DNA from: UA16 sp905478895
GTDB lineage: Bacteria > Bacteroidota > Bacteroidia > Flavobacteriales_D > Sanyastnellaceae
Direction: 5' to 3'
Length of the DNA: 64,000 bases
Assembly (NCBI GenBank): GCA_943788495.1
Contig: CALSQO010000001.1
Span: 806,001 to 870,000, forward strand
The translations under genes and the position numbers were made by a program. The notes under the pieces were generated by a model. It was not told the origin of the DNA. It worked only from the letters and a program-made list of their open reading frames with translations, and made no database searches. Shown piece after piece: positions 50,847 through 58,756 of the stretch. Within the stretch, counting starts at the first letter, position 1. Every line of letters starts with the position of its first letter.

Positions 50847-51803
50847 TCAAGCGAGCTCCAAGGCCGAATGGCGGGGTTGGAAGGTCGGTTTGACACCCGA
50901 GCTGCCGAGCAAGCGAAAATGAGCCGGATTCAGATCATTCGACTGACTGGACATGTTTCCAGAGAACGTCAGAGTCAATCGATCTTCTTCCACGTCAATT
51001 ATGAGCGTAATGGGATCGAGGCTTTTCAAGCTCCTTTCAGCTAAACTGAAATAAGGCCAAACACTTTCCTCTACCCATGGCCCCAATTGAAACCGCTCTG
51101 TGCATCGTTTCAAGGTGGCTTTGTCCAGCATGCCATCATCCACGTCACAAATGAATCGTTCGCCGGTCAGCAATGCCATCAATTCCAAGTGGGTTTTGAT
51201 GTGTGAAATCGAATCCTCAAGGGATAAGAAGGGGGAGGATCCTTCATGGAGAAGTTGCCTTAGATGCCGAGAGAACAGGGTAATTACATGTTCTGCATGG
51301 TCATGCTCCCCATAAATCAGATGGTTTTCGATGGTCAATAAAACACGTTTGAAATGTTCGCCGTATCGGTTGAGGATTTGCTGGGATTGATTTGTTTTTT
51401 CCAATTGCAAGCCCAACGCTTCTTTTTCGTTTAGTTTATGCAGTTGGTGTTGCAGCTGAATCAACCTTCTTTGGACCTCCATAGGCTCATCGTCTTTGGG
51501 CTTCCATTGAATTTTCCATGCCTTGCTCGCTGCATGAATGAAACGAGCGAAAGCCAGGATCCAAATGATTCCGAGAAGAGCAGGAGGAAGTTGCGTGATT
51601 GCCGCCAAAATTGAAACGCTCCATAGGAGTCCGATGGAGACCATCAGCGAAGGACTCAGAAAAAGAACCCAAACGTACCATGGTCGATCCCCTTTAACAG
51701 AACGCATCCCTCGCTCACTGGAATTCCAATCCTTTCGGATGCCGCCTGAAATGGCCAGGGCAGAAAGTGCAAATTGGAGGGAAATAAAACCGATTGGCAT
51801 CAT
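50847..51803 (-). CDS. Degenerate LytS-like histidine kinase (pseudokinase)
   Basis: A 318-residue membrane protein whose layout follows the LytS-type kinases but lacks their catalytic residues. Two to three hydrophobic segments lie in residues 1-95, a coiled coil at about 105-145, and then RYGEHFKRVLLTIENHL, which aligns with the phosphoacceptor helix. His150 is kept but the NPHFLFN pattern is lost. LGPWVEESVWPYF (240-252) replaces LQPLVENAIWHGL, with Glu246 in place of the N-box Asn, and LTFSGN (278-283) stands where DNGIGI is expected. Kinase activity is therefore unlikely. The start ATG 51803 overlaps the meaB stop (ATGA), so the two are translationally coupled. The function is unknown; a regulatory role is inferred. 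Confidence 0.7.
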   Translation of the reverse strand: MMPIGFISLQFALSALAISGGIRKDWNSSERGMRSVKGDRPWYVWVLFLSPSLMVSIGLLWSVSILAAITQLPPALLGIIWILAFARFIHAASKAWKIQWKPKDDEPMEVQRRLIQLQHQLHKLNEKEALGLQLEKTNQSQQILNRYGEHFKRVLLTIENHLIYGEHDHAEHVITLFSRHLRQLLHEGSSPFLSLEDSISHIKTHLELMALLTGERFICDVDDGMLDKATLKRCTERFQLGPWVEESVWPYFSLAERSLKSLDPITLIIDVEEDRLTLTFSGNMSSQSNDLNPAHFRLLGSSGVKPTFQPRHSALELA

Positions 51804-52864
51804 GACCCTTGTTTTATCCAATTGCGCGCCGCAGAATATGGATTGGTTCTCTCTTCCTGCAGCGCTCTTACACTTTCTGACCAAAGCTTTTTAGCTTCAG
51901 GATCGCTCCAGCGCTCTTGAAGTGATAAGTGTTGTACATGCTTTGCAAACAATGCTATCGCCTGTTCATTCCGTCTTTGTTCGAATGACGAATTGGACTT
52001 CCAGTTTTTGACCAATACTTGAAGATGCTCATCAAATTCCAAAATCCCTTGATTTTCAAGTGCGCTAATCAATTGAACAGAAACCGCATGTCCAGCAGGG
52101 TTGGGTGGAAGTAGGTGGAGGGCCTGCATGTATTGGGCGGCAGTTTCTCTTGCCAACGGAACTCCGTTGCCATCGGATTTGTTGATGAGAAGGACATCGG
52201 CCATTTCCATAATGCCTCGCTTGATTCCTTGCAACTCATCTCCTCCTCCCGGTAGCATCAATAAGATGAAGGCGTCGGAACATTCACGGACGGCAACTTC
52301 AGATTGTCCAACACCAACAGTTTCGATCAAAATGCGATCAAAACCAGCAGCTTCGCAAAGTAAAATGGCTTCATGTGTGCCACGGGTAATTCCGCCCAAC
52401 GCACTCGAAGTTGGACTGGGTCGGATGTAGGCATTGGATTCCTTTGAGAGCAATTCCATACGTGTTTTATCTCCCAAGAGGCTCCCTTTGCTGATGCCGC
52501 TGCTGGGATCTACAGCAAGCACTGCCACTCGATGTCCTTGATCGATTAATCGTTGCCCGTAACATTCGATGAACGTGCTTTTACCCACACCTGGAACGCC
52601 TGTGATTCCGATGCGGATCGAATTCTTCTTCGCGTTGGCTGGAGCAATGGCTTGAAGCAAATGATCCAGCATCAATTGATCCGGCGGGTTGGTACTTTCA
52701 GCTAAGGTGATGGCCTGGCTCAGTGCCGTGCGGTTTCCTTGTCGGATTTCATGGGCCCATTCCATTGGGTCCCTATTCAGGCTTCGTGCATTCGAAATGC
52801 GGCCTTTCGCCGCTTTTTGTGCGGCATCTTTGGAACGATTTGACGGGGACAATTGGTCGGCCAT
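51800..52864 (-). CDS. meaB: Methylmalonyl-CoA mutase-associated GTPase MeaB
   Basis: A 354-residue G3E-family GTPase (MeaB/ArgK) that loads and protects the adenosylcobalamin cofactor of methylmalonyl-CoA mutase. The P-loop is GVPGVGKST (89-97), with the VDPSS segment (119-123), RPSPTSSALGG (148-158), switch ETVGVGQSE (181-189), and NKSD (228-231) for guanine. The C-terminal dimerisation helices end with PYSAARNWI. The mutase genes are not in the window. It heads a coupled pair with the pseudokinase and diverges from the gene starting at 52904. Confidence 0.95.
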   Translation of the reverse strand: MADQLSPSNRSKDAAQKAAKGRISNARSLNRDPMEWAHEIRQGNRTALSQAITLAESTNPPDQLMLDHLLQAIAPANAKKNSIRIGITGVPGVGKSTFIECYGQRLIDQGHRVAVLAVDPSSGISKGSLLGDKTRMELLSKESNAYIRPSPTSSALGGITRGTHEAILLCEAAGFDRILIETVGVGQSEVAVRECSDAFILLMLPGGGDELQGIKRGIMEMADVLLINKSDGNGVPLARETAAQYMQALHLLPPNPAGHAVSVQLISALENQGILEFDEHLQVLVKNWKSNSSFEQRRNEQAIALFAKHVQHLSLQERWSDPEAKKLWSESVRALQEERTNPYSAARNWIKQGS

Positions 52865-52903
52865 GAGCCCAAGTTAACAACCGAAGCGTCCTATCTTGCA
52901 GGT

Positions 52904-53674
52904 ATGTTGTTCACTTTTTTACGAACGTTGTGTTGGGTTTTGTCGGTTCTGGTCGTTGGAGCAGCTTCCGGTCAAAACGGGTTGAGTGACCGTTGCGATA
53001 GCCTGATGTTTATTTCGGGTTCCGTCGTAGATGAATCCGGAAGGATGATACCTGCGGCGATGGTGGTCAATCGGGGCATGGATGGAGGAGGACAATTTGT
53101 AGATCAGAGGGGACAATTTCTACTTGCAGTGTGCCCGGGAGATACGATCGCATTCGGTGCAATTGGTTTTCATACACGCGAGCGTGTGGCTCCAGTCCAA
53201 GGGAAACAATGGGAATGGGAAGTGCGATTGCATCGATTGTCTGTTGAAGTCGGCACGGCAGAAGTAGTGGCTCCGCGTGAACTGCGCGAAATCTTGCGCG
53301 ATATCGAGACCCTGGGATACAATGAAGAAGATTTCAGACTGACATCTGTCGATGCGTTGAGCAGTCCCATCACATTTCTCTATCAGATGCTGAATCGGGA
53401 GGAAAAGAGCAAGCGGTTGGTGGCTCAATTTGAAAACCGTGATCGCCGGCACGCTTTGCTGAGGGAACTCTTTGTGAAGTATGTGAACTATGAAATTATT
53501 TTGCTGGAACCCGATGAGTTCGATGATTTCATCGCATTCAGTGACCCGGGGGACGAGCTATTGCAGGAATGGAGCCAATACGAGTTCATTCGCTTCATTC
53601 AACAGCGTTTTGAGCTGTTTCGTTCCATACCCGAACGACTGGATGATTCAGATTATCAATACCAACAGGATTAA
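52904..53674 (+). CDS. Secreted carboxypeptidase-regulatory-like domain protein
   Basis: A 256-residue exported protein. The signal peptide ends near GAASGQ. A carboxypeptidase-regulatory-like beta sandwich follows (about 30-110: ISGSVVDESGRMIPAAMVV, DTIAFGAIGFHTRE), and then an alpha-rich C-terminal half (about 130-256: REILRDIETLGYNEEDF, LYQMLNREEKSKRLV, ELFVKYVNYEIILL). This fits a family common in Bacteroidetes in which the first domain resembles the start of TonB-dependent receptors but no barrel follows. Periplasmic; the role is unknown. ATG 52904 gives the signal peptide and lies 39 bp from the divergent meaB start. Confidence 0.8.
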   Translation: MLFTFLRTLCWVLSVLVVGAASGQNGLSDRCDSLMFISGSVVDESGRMIPAAMVVNRGMDGGGQFVDQRGQFLLAVCPGDTIAFGAIGFHTRERVAPVQGKQWEWEVRLHRLSVEVGTAEVVAPRELREILRDIETLGYNEEDFRLTSVDALSSPITFLYQMLNREEKSKRLVAQFENRDRRHALLRELFVKYVNYEIILLEPDEFDDFIAFSDPGDELLQEWSQYEFIRFIQQRFELFRSIPERLDDSDYQYQQD

Positions 53675-53680
53675 ATAAAA

Positions 53681-54010
53681 TCAAACGAGGTAGGAGCTGG
53701 ACAGGAAGTGCACGAACATTTGAAACATCCAGTGGCAAATTAAGAGTCCAATTCCGATGCAATGAAGCCAGCGGTGCTTGAGGTGGTCAAAGCGCACAAT
53801 GGCGTCGACAAATAAAATGGCACAACCGAACAATTGTGCCAACAGCAGCGCGCTTCGCTGCTCTTGAATAAAGTGAAATAATGCATTCAGGATGCTTGCC
53901 TCGTCGGGCTCAATGATGAAGTCTACGAGAAGAATGAACTGGAGCACGACCATGGTTCCGAAAAGAATGCGGAGCGGATTTTGAGGTGCAGATGGGGTTG
54001 GTGAGGTCAT
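53681..54010 (-). CDS. Small integral membrane protein of unknown function
   Basis: A 109-residue protein with three predicted membrane helices (about 12-32 LRILFGTMVVLQFILLVDF, 56-78 ALLLAQLFGCAILFVDAIV, 85-105 CIGIGLLICHWMFQMFV). The N-terminus is Pro/Ser-rich and cytosolic-looking. No family is recognised. ATG 54010 is used rather than the upstream frame start at 54040. It converges with the 52904 gene, the stops being six bases apart, and diverges from the small lipoprotein gene. Confidence 0.65.
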   Translation of the reverse strand: MTSPTPSAPQNPLRILFGTMVVLQFILLVDFIIEPDEASILNALFHFIQEQRSALLLAQLFGCAILFVDAIVRFDHLKHRWLHCIGIGLLICHWMFQMFVHFLSSSYLV

Positions 54011-54050
54011 GATCTCATTCGTTTTTATCGCGAAAGTCAAAAAGATGTAC

Positions 54051-54058
54051 TAATTTTG
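54051..54058 (+). promoter_or_regulatory. Bacteroidetes -7 box upstream of small lipoprotein
   Basis: TAATTTTG matches TAnnTTTG exactly, 35 bp before the ATG at 54094. A T-rich stretch (TTTTT at 54022-54026) is 24 bases upstream, a little far for a -33 box. It supports transcription of the 48-residue lipoprotein gene. Confidence 0.5.
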
Positions 54059-54093
54059 ACTCGATCTCGTTTAAGGGATGAAACCTCTTCGCT

Positions 54094-54240
54094 ATGTTTT
54101 CAGACAAAATTAACCACGTGCGCATCCAACAAGTTCTCATTTTTGCGATGGGAATGCTTTCCATAGCCGTGATCATGACTTCTTGCGCACATGCGAGCAG
54201 CAACTGCAGTGCATACCAGGAAGTAGAGGTTGTTGAGTAA
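54094..54240 (+). CDS. Small lipoprotein, 48 residues
   Basis: A short frame, MFSDKINHVRIQQ, then a hydrophobic stretch VLIFAMGMLSIAVI and a lipobox-like MTSC, then AHASSNCSAYQEVEVVE to a TAA. After lipidation at Cys31 only 18 residues would remain, ending acidic. A consensus -7 box lies 35 bp upstream. The gene sits between the small membrane protein and the acetylation operon, converging with the latter 18 bp away. The function is unknown; tiny lipoproteins of this sort occur in Bacteroidetes. Confidence 0.55.
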   Translation: MFSDKINHVRIQQVLIFAMGMLSIAVIMTSCAHASSNCSAYQEVEVVE

Positions 54241-54258
54241 TCATTGTATCGGCGGCTT

Positions 54259-55947
54259 TTAGAATTGGAAGTAAATAAAGGGCTGGAGTCCTGAGCTCAT
54301 GCCAAGATAAGCCAGCCCAATCGCAGCCAAGGTCGTTCCAAATTGCACGATCAGCGGAGATTCAGAAAAGACTTTTCGGTAGTTCATCTTCCACCTTTCT
54401 GGCACGAGGTGAATCGCCATGCCTGCTGCCATGATGAGCAGGACGTAACGATTCGCTTCCATAATCTCGGCGAAAGGACTCCTCCAGAAGCGTTGAGTAA
54501 TCTGGGTGAGCATAGTGTTCGCTGTGAACCATTCGTTCCAGATTTGATGCGGTTGGCTCAAATTTTCCCATGTCACTTGACTTCCGGAGCGAAACCAAAT
54601 TCGGGTGGCAGAGATGAAGTGGAAGGTTAATAGCATGCCAATGGCATGCTTCCACCAATGGTTTCGTTTTTCCCATGGACTGATGTGGCGCCAACCTTTG
54701 TATACGATCAAGCCGATTCCATTCAAGGCTCCCCAAAGCACAAAGTTCCAACTCGCTCCATGCCACAATCCACCGAGGAGCATGGTGACCATTAAATTAA
54801 TATTGGTGCTGAACCGATTGCGTTGGCTTGGGAATGCCAGCAAAGTGGCAACGATGAGAAGAATGCACCCCATCGCAATGAGCCGAGCACCTGTGCTCGG
54901 GAGTAGCAGCAGAAAAAAGAGCAGAAAGAAGCCCAAACTGACGTATGTGAATCTGCTCGCAGTGCGGTTTCCTCCCATGGGTATGTAGAGGTAATCTTTT
55001 AGCCAGCTCGAGAGGCTGATGTGCCAGCGCTGCCAAAACTCGCCCACGCTACGTGCTTTGTAGGGGGATTTGAAATTCAATGGCAAGCGGAACCCCATTA
55101 ACAAAGCAATGCCAATAGCCATGTCCGTGTATCCACTGAAATCAGCATAAACCTGCAAGCTATAAGCGTAGAGCCCTAGAAGATTTTCGAACCCACTGAA
55201 GCTGCCAGGGTTGGCAAAAACACGATCAACCAAATTGACGGCCAAGTAGTCCGCCAGCCAGATCTTCTTAATCAACCCATTGATGATCCAAAAAAGAGCC
55301 ATTCCAAACTCGCTTTTTGTCAGGGAATAAGGCTGATGAAGTTGAGGGATAAAATCCTTGGCCCGGACAATTGGACCGGCCACAAGCTGAGGGAAAAAGC
55401 TCACAAAGAATCCGAAGTCCAATAGGCTCGAACAAGGGGCAATTTGCCTACGGTAAACATCAATGCTGTACGATAACGTTTGGAAGGTGTAAAATGAAAT
55501 GCCGACAGGCAGCAGGATTTGATCCACGCGAAATGTGGTTCCTAAATGCGCGTTGGACCATTGACCAAGTGCAAGGTGTGGATTCCAATGCGTTCCGAGC
55601 AGCGGACTCAGCGCATCGGCAAAGAAATAGGCATACTTGAAAAAGCAGAGCATCCCCAAGTTGGCGATAACACTGGCGGCTAACCATAGCTTTCTTCGAA
55701 CACCTTCGGACCGATGAATTTGCCATCCAATTCCCCAGTCAATGGTTGTGGACAAAACCAACAGTCCTACGAACCAGCCGTTGGTTTTCCAGTAGAACAA
55801 AAGACTAACGAAAAAGAGGAAAGCATTCCGAACCCGGAGCTTGTGTTCGCTGGCCCATATTCCAACCAATACGAAAGCCATAAACCCCCAAAATTCGGGG
55901 GAAAGAAAGGTGAACGATTGGCTTGGGCTGAGGTCAAGGGCGCTCAT
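54259..55947 (-). CDS. MBOAT family O-acyltransferase (AlgI/PatA-like)
   Basis: A 562-residue polytopic membrane protein of the MBOAT family that moves acyl groups across the membrane to an extracytoplasmic carbohydrate. About ten to twelve membrane helices are visible. Family signatures: SFYTFQTLSYSIDVYRRQ (151-168), FFPQLVAGPIVRA (184-196), YADFSGYTDMAIG (267-279), QRWHISLSSWLKDYLYIPMG (306-325), and the catalytic-site His396 in GGLWHGASWNFVLWG. AlgI acetylates alginate, PatA acetylates peptidoglycan, and DltB acts in teichoic acid. It is the last gene of a four-gene coupled operon (overlap ATGA with the SGNH gene). The substrate is inferred to be wall or exopolysaccharide. Confidence 0.93.
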   Translation of the reverse strand: MSALDLSPSQSFTFLSPEFWGFMAFVLVGIWASEHKLRVRNAFLFFVSLLFYWKTNGWFVGLLVLSTTIDWGIGWQIHRSEGVRRKLWLAASVIANLGMLCFFKYAYFFADALSPLLGTHWNPHLALGQWSNAHLGTTFRVDQILLPVGISFYTFQTLSYSIDVYRRQIAPCSSLLDFGFFVSFFPQLVAGPIVRAKDFIPQLHQPYSLTKSEFGMALFWIINGLIKKIWLADYLAVNLVDRVFANPGSFSGFENLLGLYAYSLQVYADFSGYTDMAIGIALLMGFRLPLNFKSPYKARSVGEFWQRWHISLSSWLKDYLYIPMGGNRTASRFTYVSLGFFLLFFLLLLPSTGARLIAMGCILLIVATLLAFPSQRNRFSTNINLMVTMLLGGLWHGASWNFVLWGALNGIGLIVYKGWRHISPWEKRNHWWKHAIGMLLTFHFISATRIWFRSGSQVTWENLSQPHQIWNEWFTANTMLTQITQRFWRSPFAEIMEANRYVLLIMAAGMAIHLVPERWKMNYRKVFSESPLIVQFGTTLAAIGLAYLGMSSGLQPFIYFQF

Positions 55948-57203
55948 GGTTCATTCGAATTACGGGAATGAAAATCGCATTGATAAGCTTGGGATATTGC
56001 CCCATAAAGCAGGCGTGCAATTTGACCATAGCCCTCCCGGGTGTAATGAATTCCGTCAGGTTGAAGCCAATCGTTAGCCAACCAAGTTGCTGTGTTTTTT
56101 TGTCCTCCAAGGGCCATTCCCAAATCAAAAAATCCAAAATCACCTGTTGCGGCGCACGACTGCAGAAATGATTGGATTCGTGCAGATTGTTCCTCTGCAA
56201 TTTTAGATGGCTGGTGAACGGGGGTATTGCTCAAAAGCAGAAGAGCGGCCAGCGGTGCCGTTTTTTGGATGCTCGCTATGGCCTTTGAATATTCCGTAGC
56301 GAAGCTCTGAATCTTGAAGCCACCTTCATTCATCGCATCATTCAATCCAATTCCTAGGATGATGAGATCGGGGTTCATTCGTTCAATCAAGTGTGAAAAG
56401 TCTGAGCAAGTGTTTACGTCAGCGATGTGCAGTCCGTTGTGGCCCCACTCGTTGAATACGAGGTGCGGGGAATTCCCCTCGCGCGATGCATAGAGGCCTT
56501 CGTAAGCGATCGGGTCGGATCGATTCAAAGAAGATTGGAAAGTCAATCGAAGGGTATCGATCGGCGCATCCAAGGCAATGCGCCACCCAATTTCGTCTTC
56601 CAACGGTGTGATGTTCATCCCCACCTTGCCTGCATCGATCGCAAACTCATTCGCTCGTGCGTTGGTCCAGATATCAATTGCATTCGAACTGAATCGTGCG
56701 GAGTCAGGCAAATATGCCACATGCTGAATAGATGCTAGACTTGATGCTGTTCGTGCTTGAATTCCTGTGCCGTTGAACCTGACTTGACTGCTCGTTTCCC
56801 AACTGGATTGTGGGCATCTCAGGCCTGTCCAATTCCCTGTCATCTCCGTGCGAAAGTGAGTGGGGGTGTTGGTTTTGGCCAGACGATACGGCAGCATCAA
56901 TCCTCTGCTCCAAGAAGCGCTTGGGCCCAGCAGGGTCATTTGCTCACGAATAAAATGCCCAATCCATCCCGCTTGGATATGTGACCCACCGATGTACAGA
57001 ATGGATAGCTCTGCGGCTTGGCGATGATGAATGGAGTCCATCGTTGCCCACAGCCGGGTGAAGGAGTCGCTGTTCATTGGGATTTCAGCGGCGATTGCTG
57101 GGGCTGTTTGAACGCCACGTTGTGGCAACGATTGGCAAAATACAGCGGACGCCGCGGTGGCTGTTAAGGTGCAGCTGATGATGATGCGCTTATACCCCAT
57201 CAT
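55944..57203 (-). CDS. Secreted SGNH/GDSL hydrolase-like protein (PatB/AlgX-like)
   Basis: A 419-residue exported SGNH-fold protein. The signal peptide ends at SAVFCQ. Block I is ILYIGGSHIQAGW with the nucleophile Ser74 in GGSH. The block III-like segment is LIILGIGLNDAMNEGGF. The Asp-His pair is Asp383 and His386 in QPDGIHYTREGYGQIARLL. An inserted beta domain lies between blocks I and III (about 110-270). Partners of MBOAT proteins (PatB, AlgJ/AlgX) have this fold and attach acetyl to the sugar. The start ATG 57203 overlaps the previous stop, and its stop overlaps the MBOAT start, which ties the two together. Confidence 0.87.
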   Translation of the reverse strand: MMGYKRIIISCTLTATAASAVFCQSLPQRGVQTAPAIAAEIPMNSDSFTRLWATMDSIHHRQAAELSILYIGGSHIQAGWIGHFIREQMTLLGPSASWSRGLMLPYRLAKTNTPTHFRTEMTGNWTGLRCPQSSWETSSQVRFNGTGIQARTASSLASIQHVAYLPDSARFSSNAIDIWTNARANEFAIDAGKVGMNITPLEDEIGWRIALDAPIDTLRLTFQSSLNRSDPIAYEGLYASREGNSPHLVFNEWGHNGLHIADVNTCSDFSHLIERMNPDLIILGIGLNDAMNEGGFKIQSFATEYSKAIASIQKTAPLAALLLLSNTPVHQPSKIAEEQSARIQSFLQSCAATGDFGFFDLGMALGGQKNTATWLANDWLQPDGIHYTREGYGQIARLLYGAISQAYQCDFHSRNSNEP

Positions 57204-58756
57204 AGCGCATCGGATAAGGTCAAATCCGCCTGCCAAGCCTGCCAAAGTGCCCATTCGGTTTGGAGGCTTTTATTGAGAAGATTGGCGATTTCTCGGGCCC
57301 CTTGGGGGGTGAAGTGCACGTGGTCTGGACTGGCGAGTGGGGGAGATGATTCAACCCAGGCAGCCATTGATCCGGAGCCACCCATGACTTCAAAAACATC
57401 CCAATAAAGGGCATTCTCTTGCATGGTGATTGATTTCATGACGTCACGTACAAATGGAAGCATGGGGTAAGTCTGCATGCGCGTTCCCTTTTTCTCGCAC
57501 ATGTCAGACGGACCGATCACGAGGATGGGCACCTCCGGAAGAATCGCTTGAAACAATCGGATTTGCGAAGCAAACCAACCACCAAACCTTCGGATTGAGG
57601 TGGAATCCTTGAGGTAGGGTACCGCGTTTCCTCCGAATTGGAGCATGATCATTTCGGTGCGAACAGATTGAAGCTGGGCGGTCAATTGTACTCGATTCAA
57701 TTGCCGAAATAAGGTGCCAGAACTGCCACGCATAGCGGCATTGTGGACGACAATTCCGGATTTAGACCAAAGCCCAACGGCGTGGAATTCGGGAGAGATT
57801 CCTTCAAAACTGATTTTCAATGACTCGAAAGAGCCCACTGCCGTGCTGTCTTGCGGAATTGGTACAACGAGTGTCGAGTGTAAGGAGTCAACTTCCAGTT
57901 GAATTGATTTTAGCGTGTCGTTATTCAATTCCAAGGTCAGCGATGAAGCAGTGTCAGTCCGGCCCAGAACGAGGTGAATTTGGTCAAAGATTCGATTCCG
58001 TTTGAAGCTTCTCGGATGAGGTGTGAATCGTATCCATGGTGAAATTTCATCCATGCTGTTTTCGTGCTGTGCAAAAGCGGCGAACATTCCATACCGGTTG
58101 TGCTCAATGGTGCTGTCCACTTTACCAAAGCGGGTGAATCGTTTCCAATGGCTGGACCATTCCTGTCTCATGGAAAGGGAAGGAATGGGTTGGGCAGGCG
58201 CGAGAAATCCAGGGCCTGAACCACCCCATGTTTCCTGCCATTTAGAACGAAGTACACCCGTGATGCGATCGCCTTCAATTTGCGAGTCTCCAAAGTGAAA
58301 GATATGCAAGCTCGGAGAGCGCAATGGCCTGTTAAGTTTAGAAAAAAACGATGCTAAGCGCTCAAACGCGCGTTCGTTTCCTTGCAGCAACAGATCGGGG
58401 TGTAAGACATCTCCGGCATCTTCACGAGCATACGATTCGCCTCCCACCGAGACGGCTTCCGCGGGCAGTGGAGTGATGGGATGCAAAGAATCTGCTTCTA
58501 TTGCGGATGCCAAGCTTGGAGCAGTTTCCAGTGTATCCTTTACTTCCTGAATAGAGAATTGCTGGTAGTTGTCCAGCAATGTTTTGATTTCTTCGACAGT
58601 GACCGTGGAGTCTTCTTCTTGAAGGTCGACCCAGCGCGGGAATTTCCAGATGAGGGTCTCCAAAGAGGCGGGGCGAGAGAGGAAGATAAATAGGGCCAAG
58701 AATACAGCCGCTAGGAAAGCGATGGAGCGGGAGACCGGCTGCTTGTTGGGTTTCAT
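57200..58756 (-). CDS. Membrane-anchored SGNH/GDSL hydrolase-like protein
   Basis: A 518-residue protein with an N-terminal signal anchor (SIAFLAAVFLALFIFL, 11-26), a long acidic linker (about 40-120), and an SGNH domain (about 150-500). Block I is IFHFGDSQIEGDR with nucleophile Ser158. The oxyanion Asn is in LQFGGNAVPYL, and the catalytic Asp478/His481 in DHVHFTPQGA. It is related in layout to the 55944 protein: two SGNH proteins in one operon, one anchored and one secreted. The start overlaps the stop of the LysM gene (ATGA). It probably takes acetyl from the MBOAT protein, or removes it from the polymer. Confidence 0.85.
   Translation of the reverse strand: MKPNKQPVSRSIAFLAAVFLALFIFLSRPASLETLIWKFPRWVDLQEEDSTVTVEEIKTLLDNYQQFSIQEVKDTLETAPSLASAIEADSLHPITPLPAEAVSVGGESYAREDAGDVLHPDLLLQGNERAFERLASFFSKLNRPLRSPSLHIFHFGDSQIEGDRITGVLRSKWQETWGGSGPGFLAPAQPIPSLSMRQEWSSHWKRFTRFGKVDSTIEHNRYGMFAAFAQHENSMDEISPWIRFTPHPRSFKRNRIFDQIHLVLGRTDTASSLTLELNNDTLKSIQLEVDSLHSTLVVPIPQDSTAVGSFESLKISFEGISPEFHAVGLWSKSGIVVHNAAMRGSSGTLFRQLNRVQLTAQLQSVRTEMIMLQFGGNAVPYLKDSTSIRRFGGWFASQIRLFQAILPEVPILVIGPSDMCEKKGTRMQTYPMLPFVRDVMKSITMQENALYWDVFEVMGGSGSMAAWVESSPPLASPDHVHFTPQGAREIANLLNKSLQTEWALWQAWQADLTLSDAL

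Noticed and set aside
54078..54113. ATG at 54078 as start of the small lipoprotein
   Set aside because: It is in a different frame and stops within 12 codons; ATG 54094 gives the signal and lipobox.
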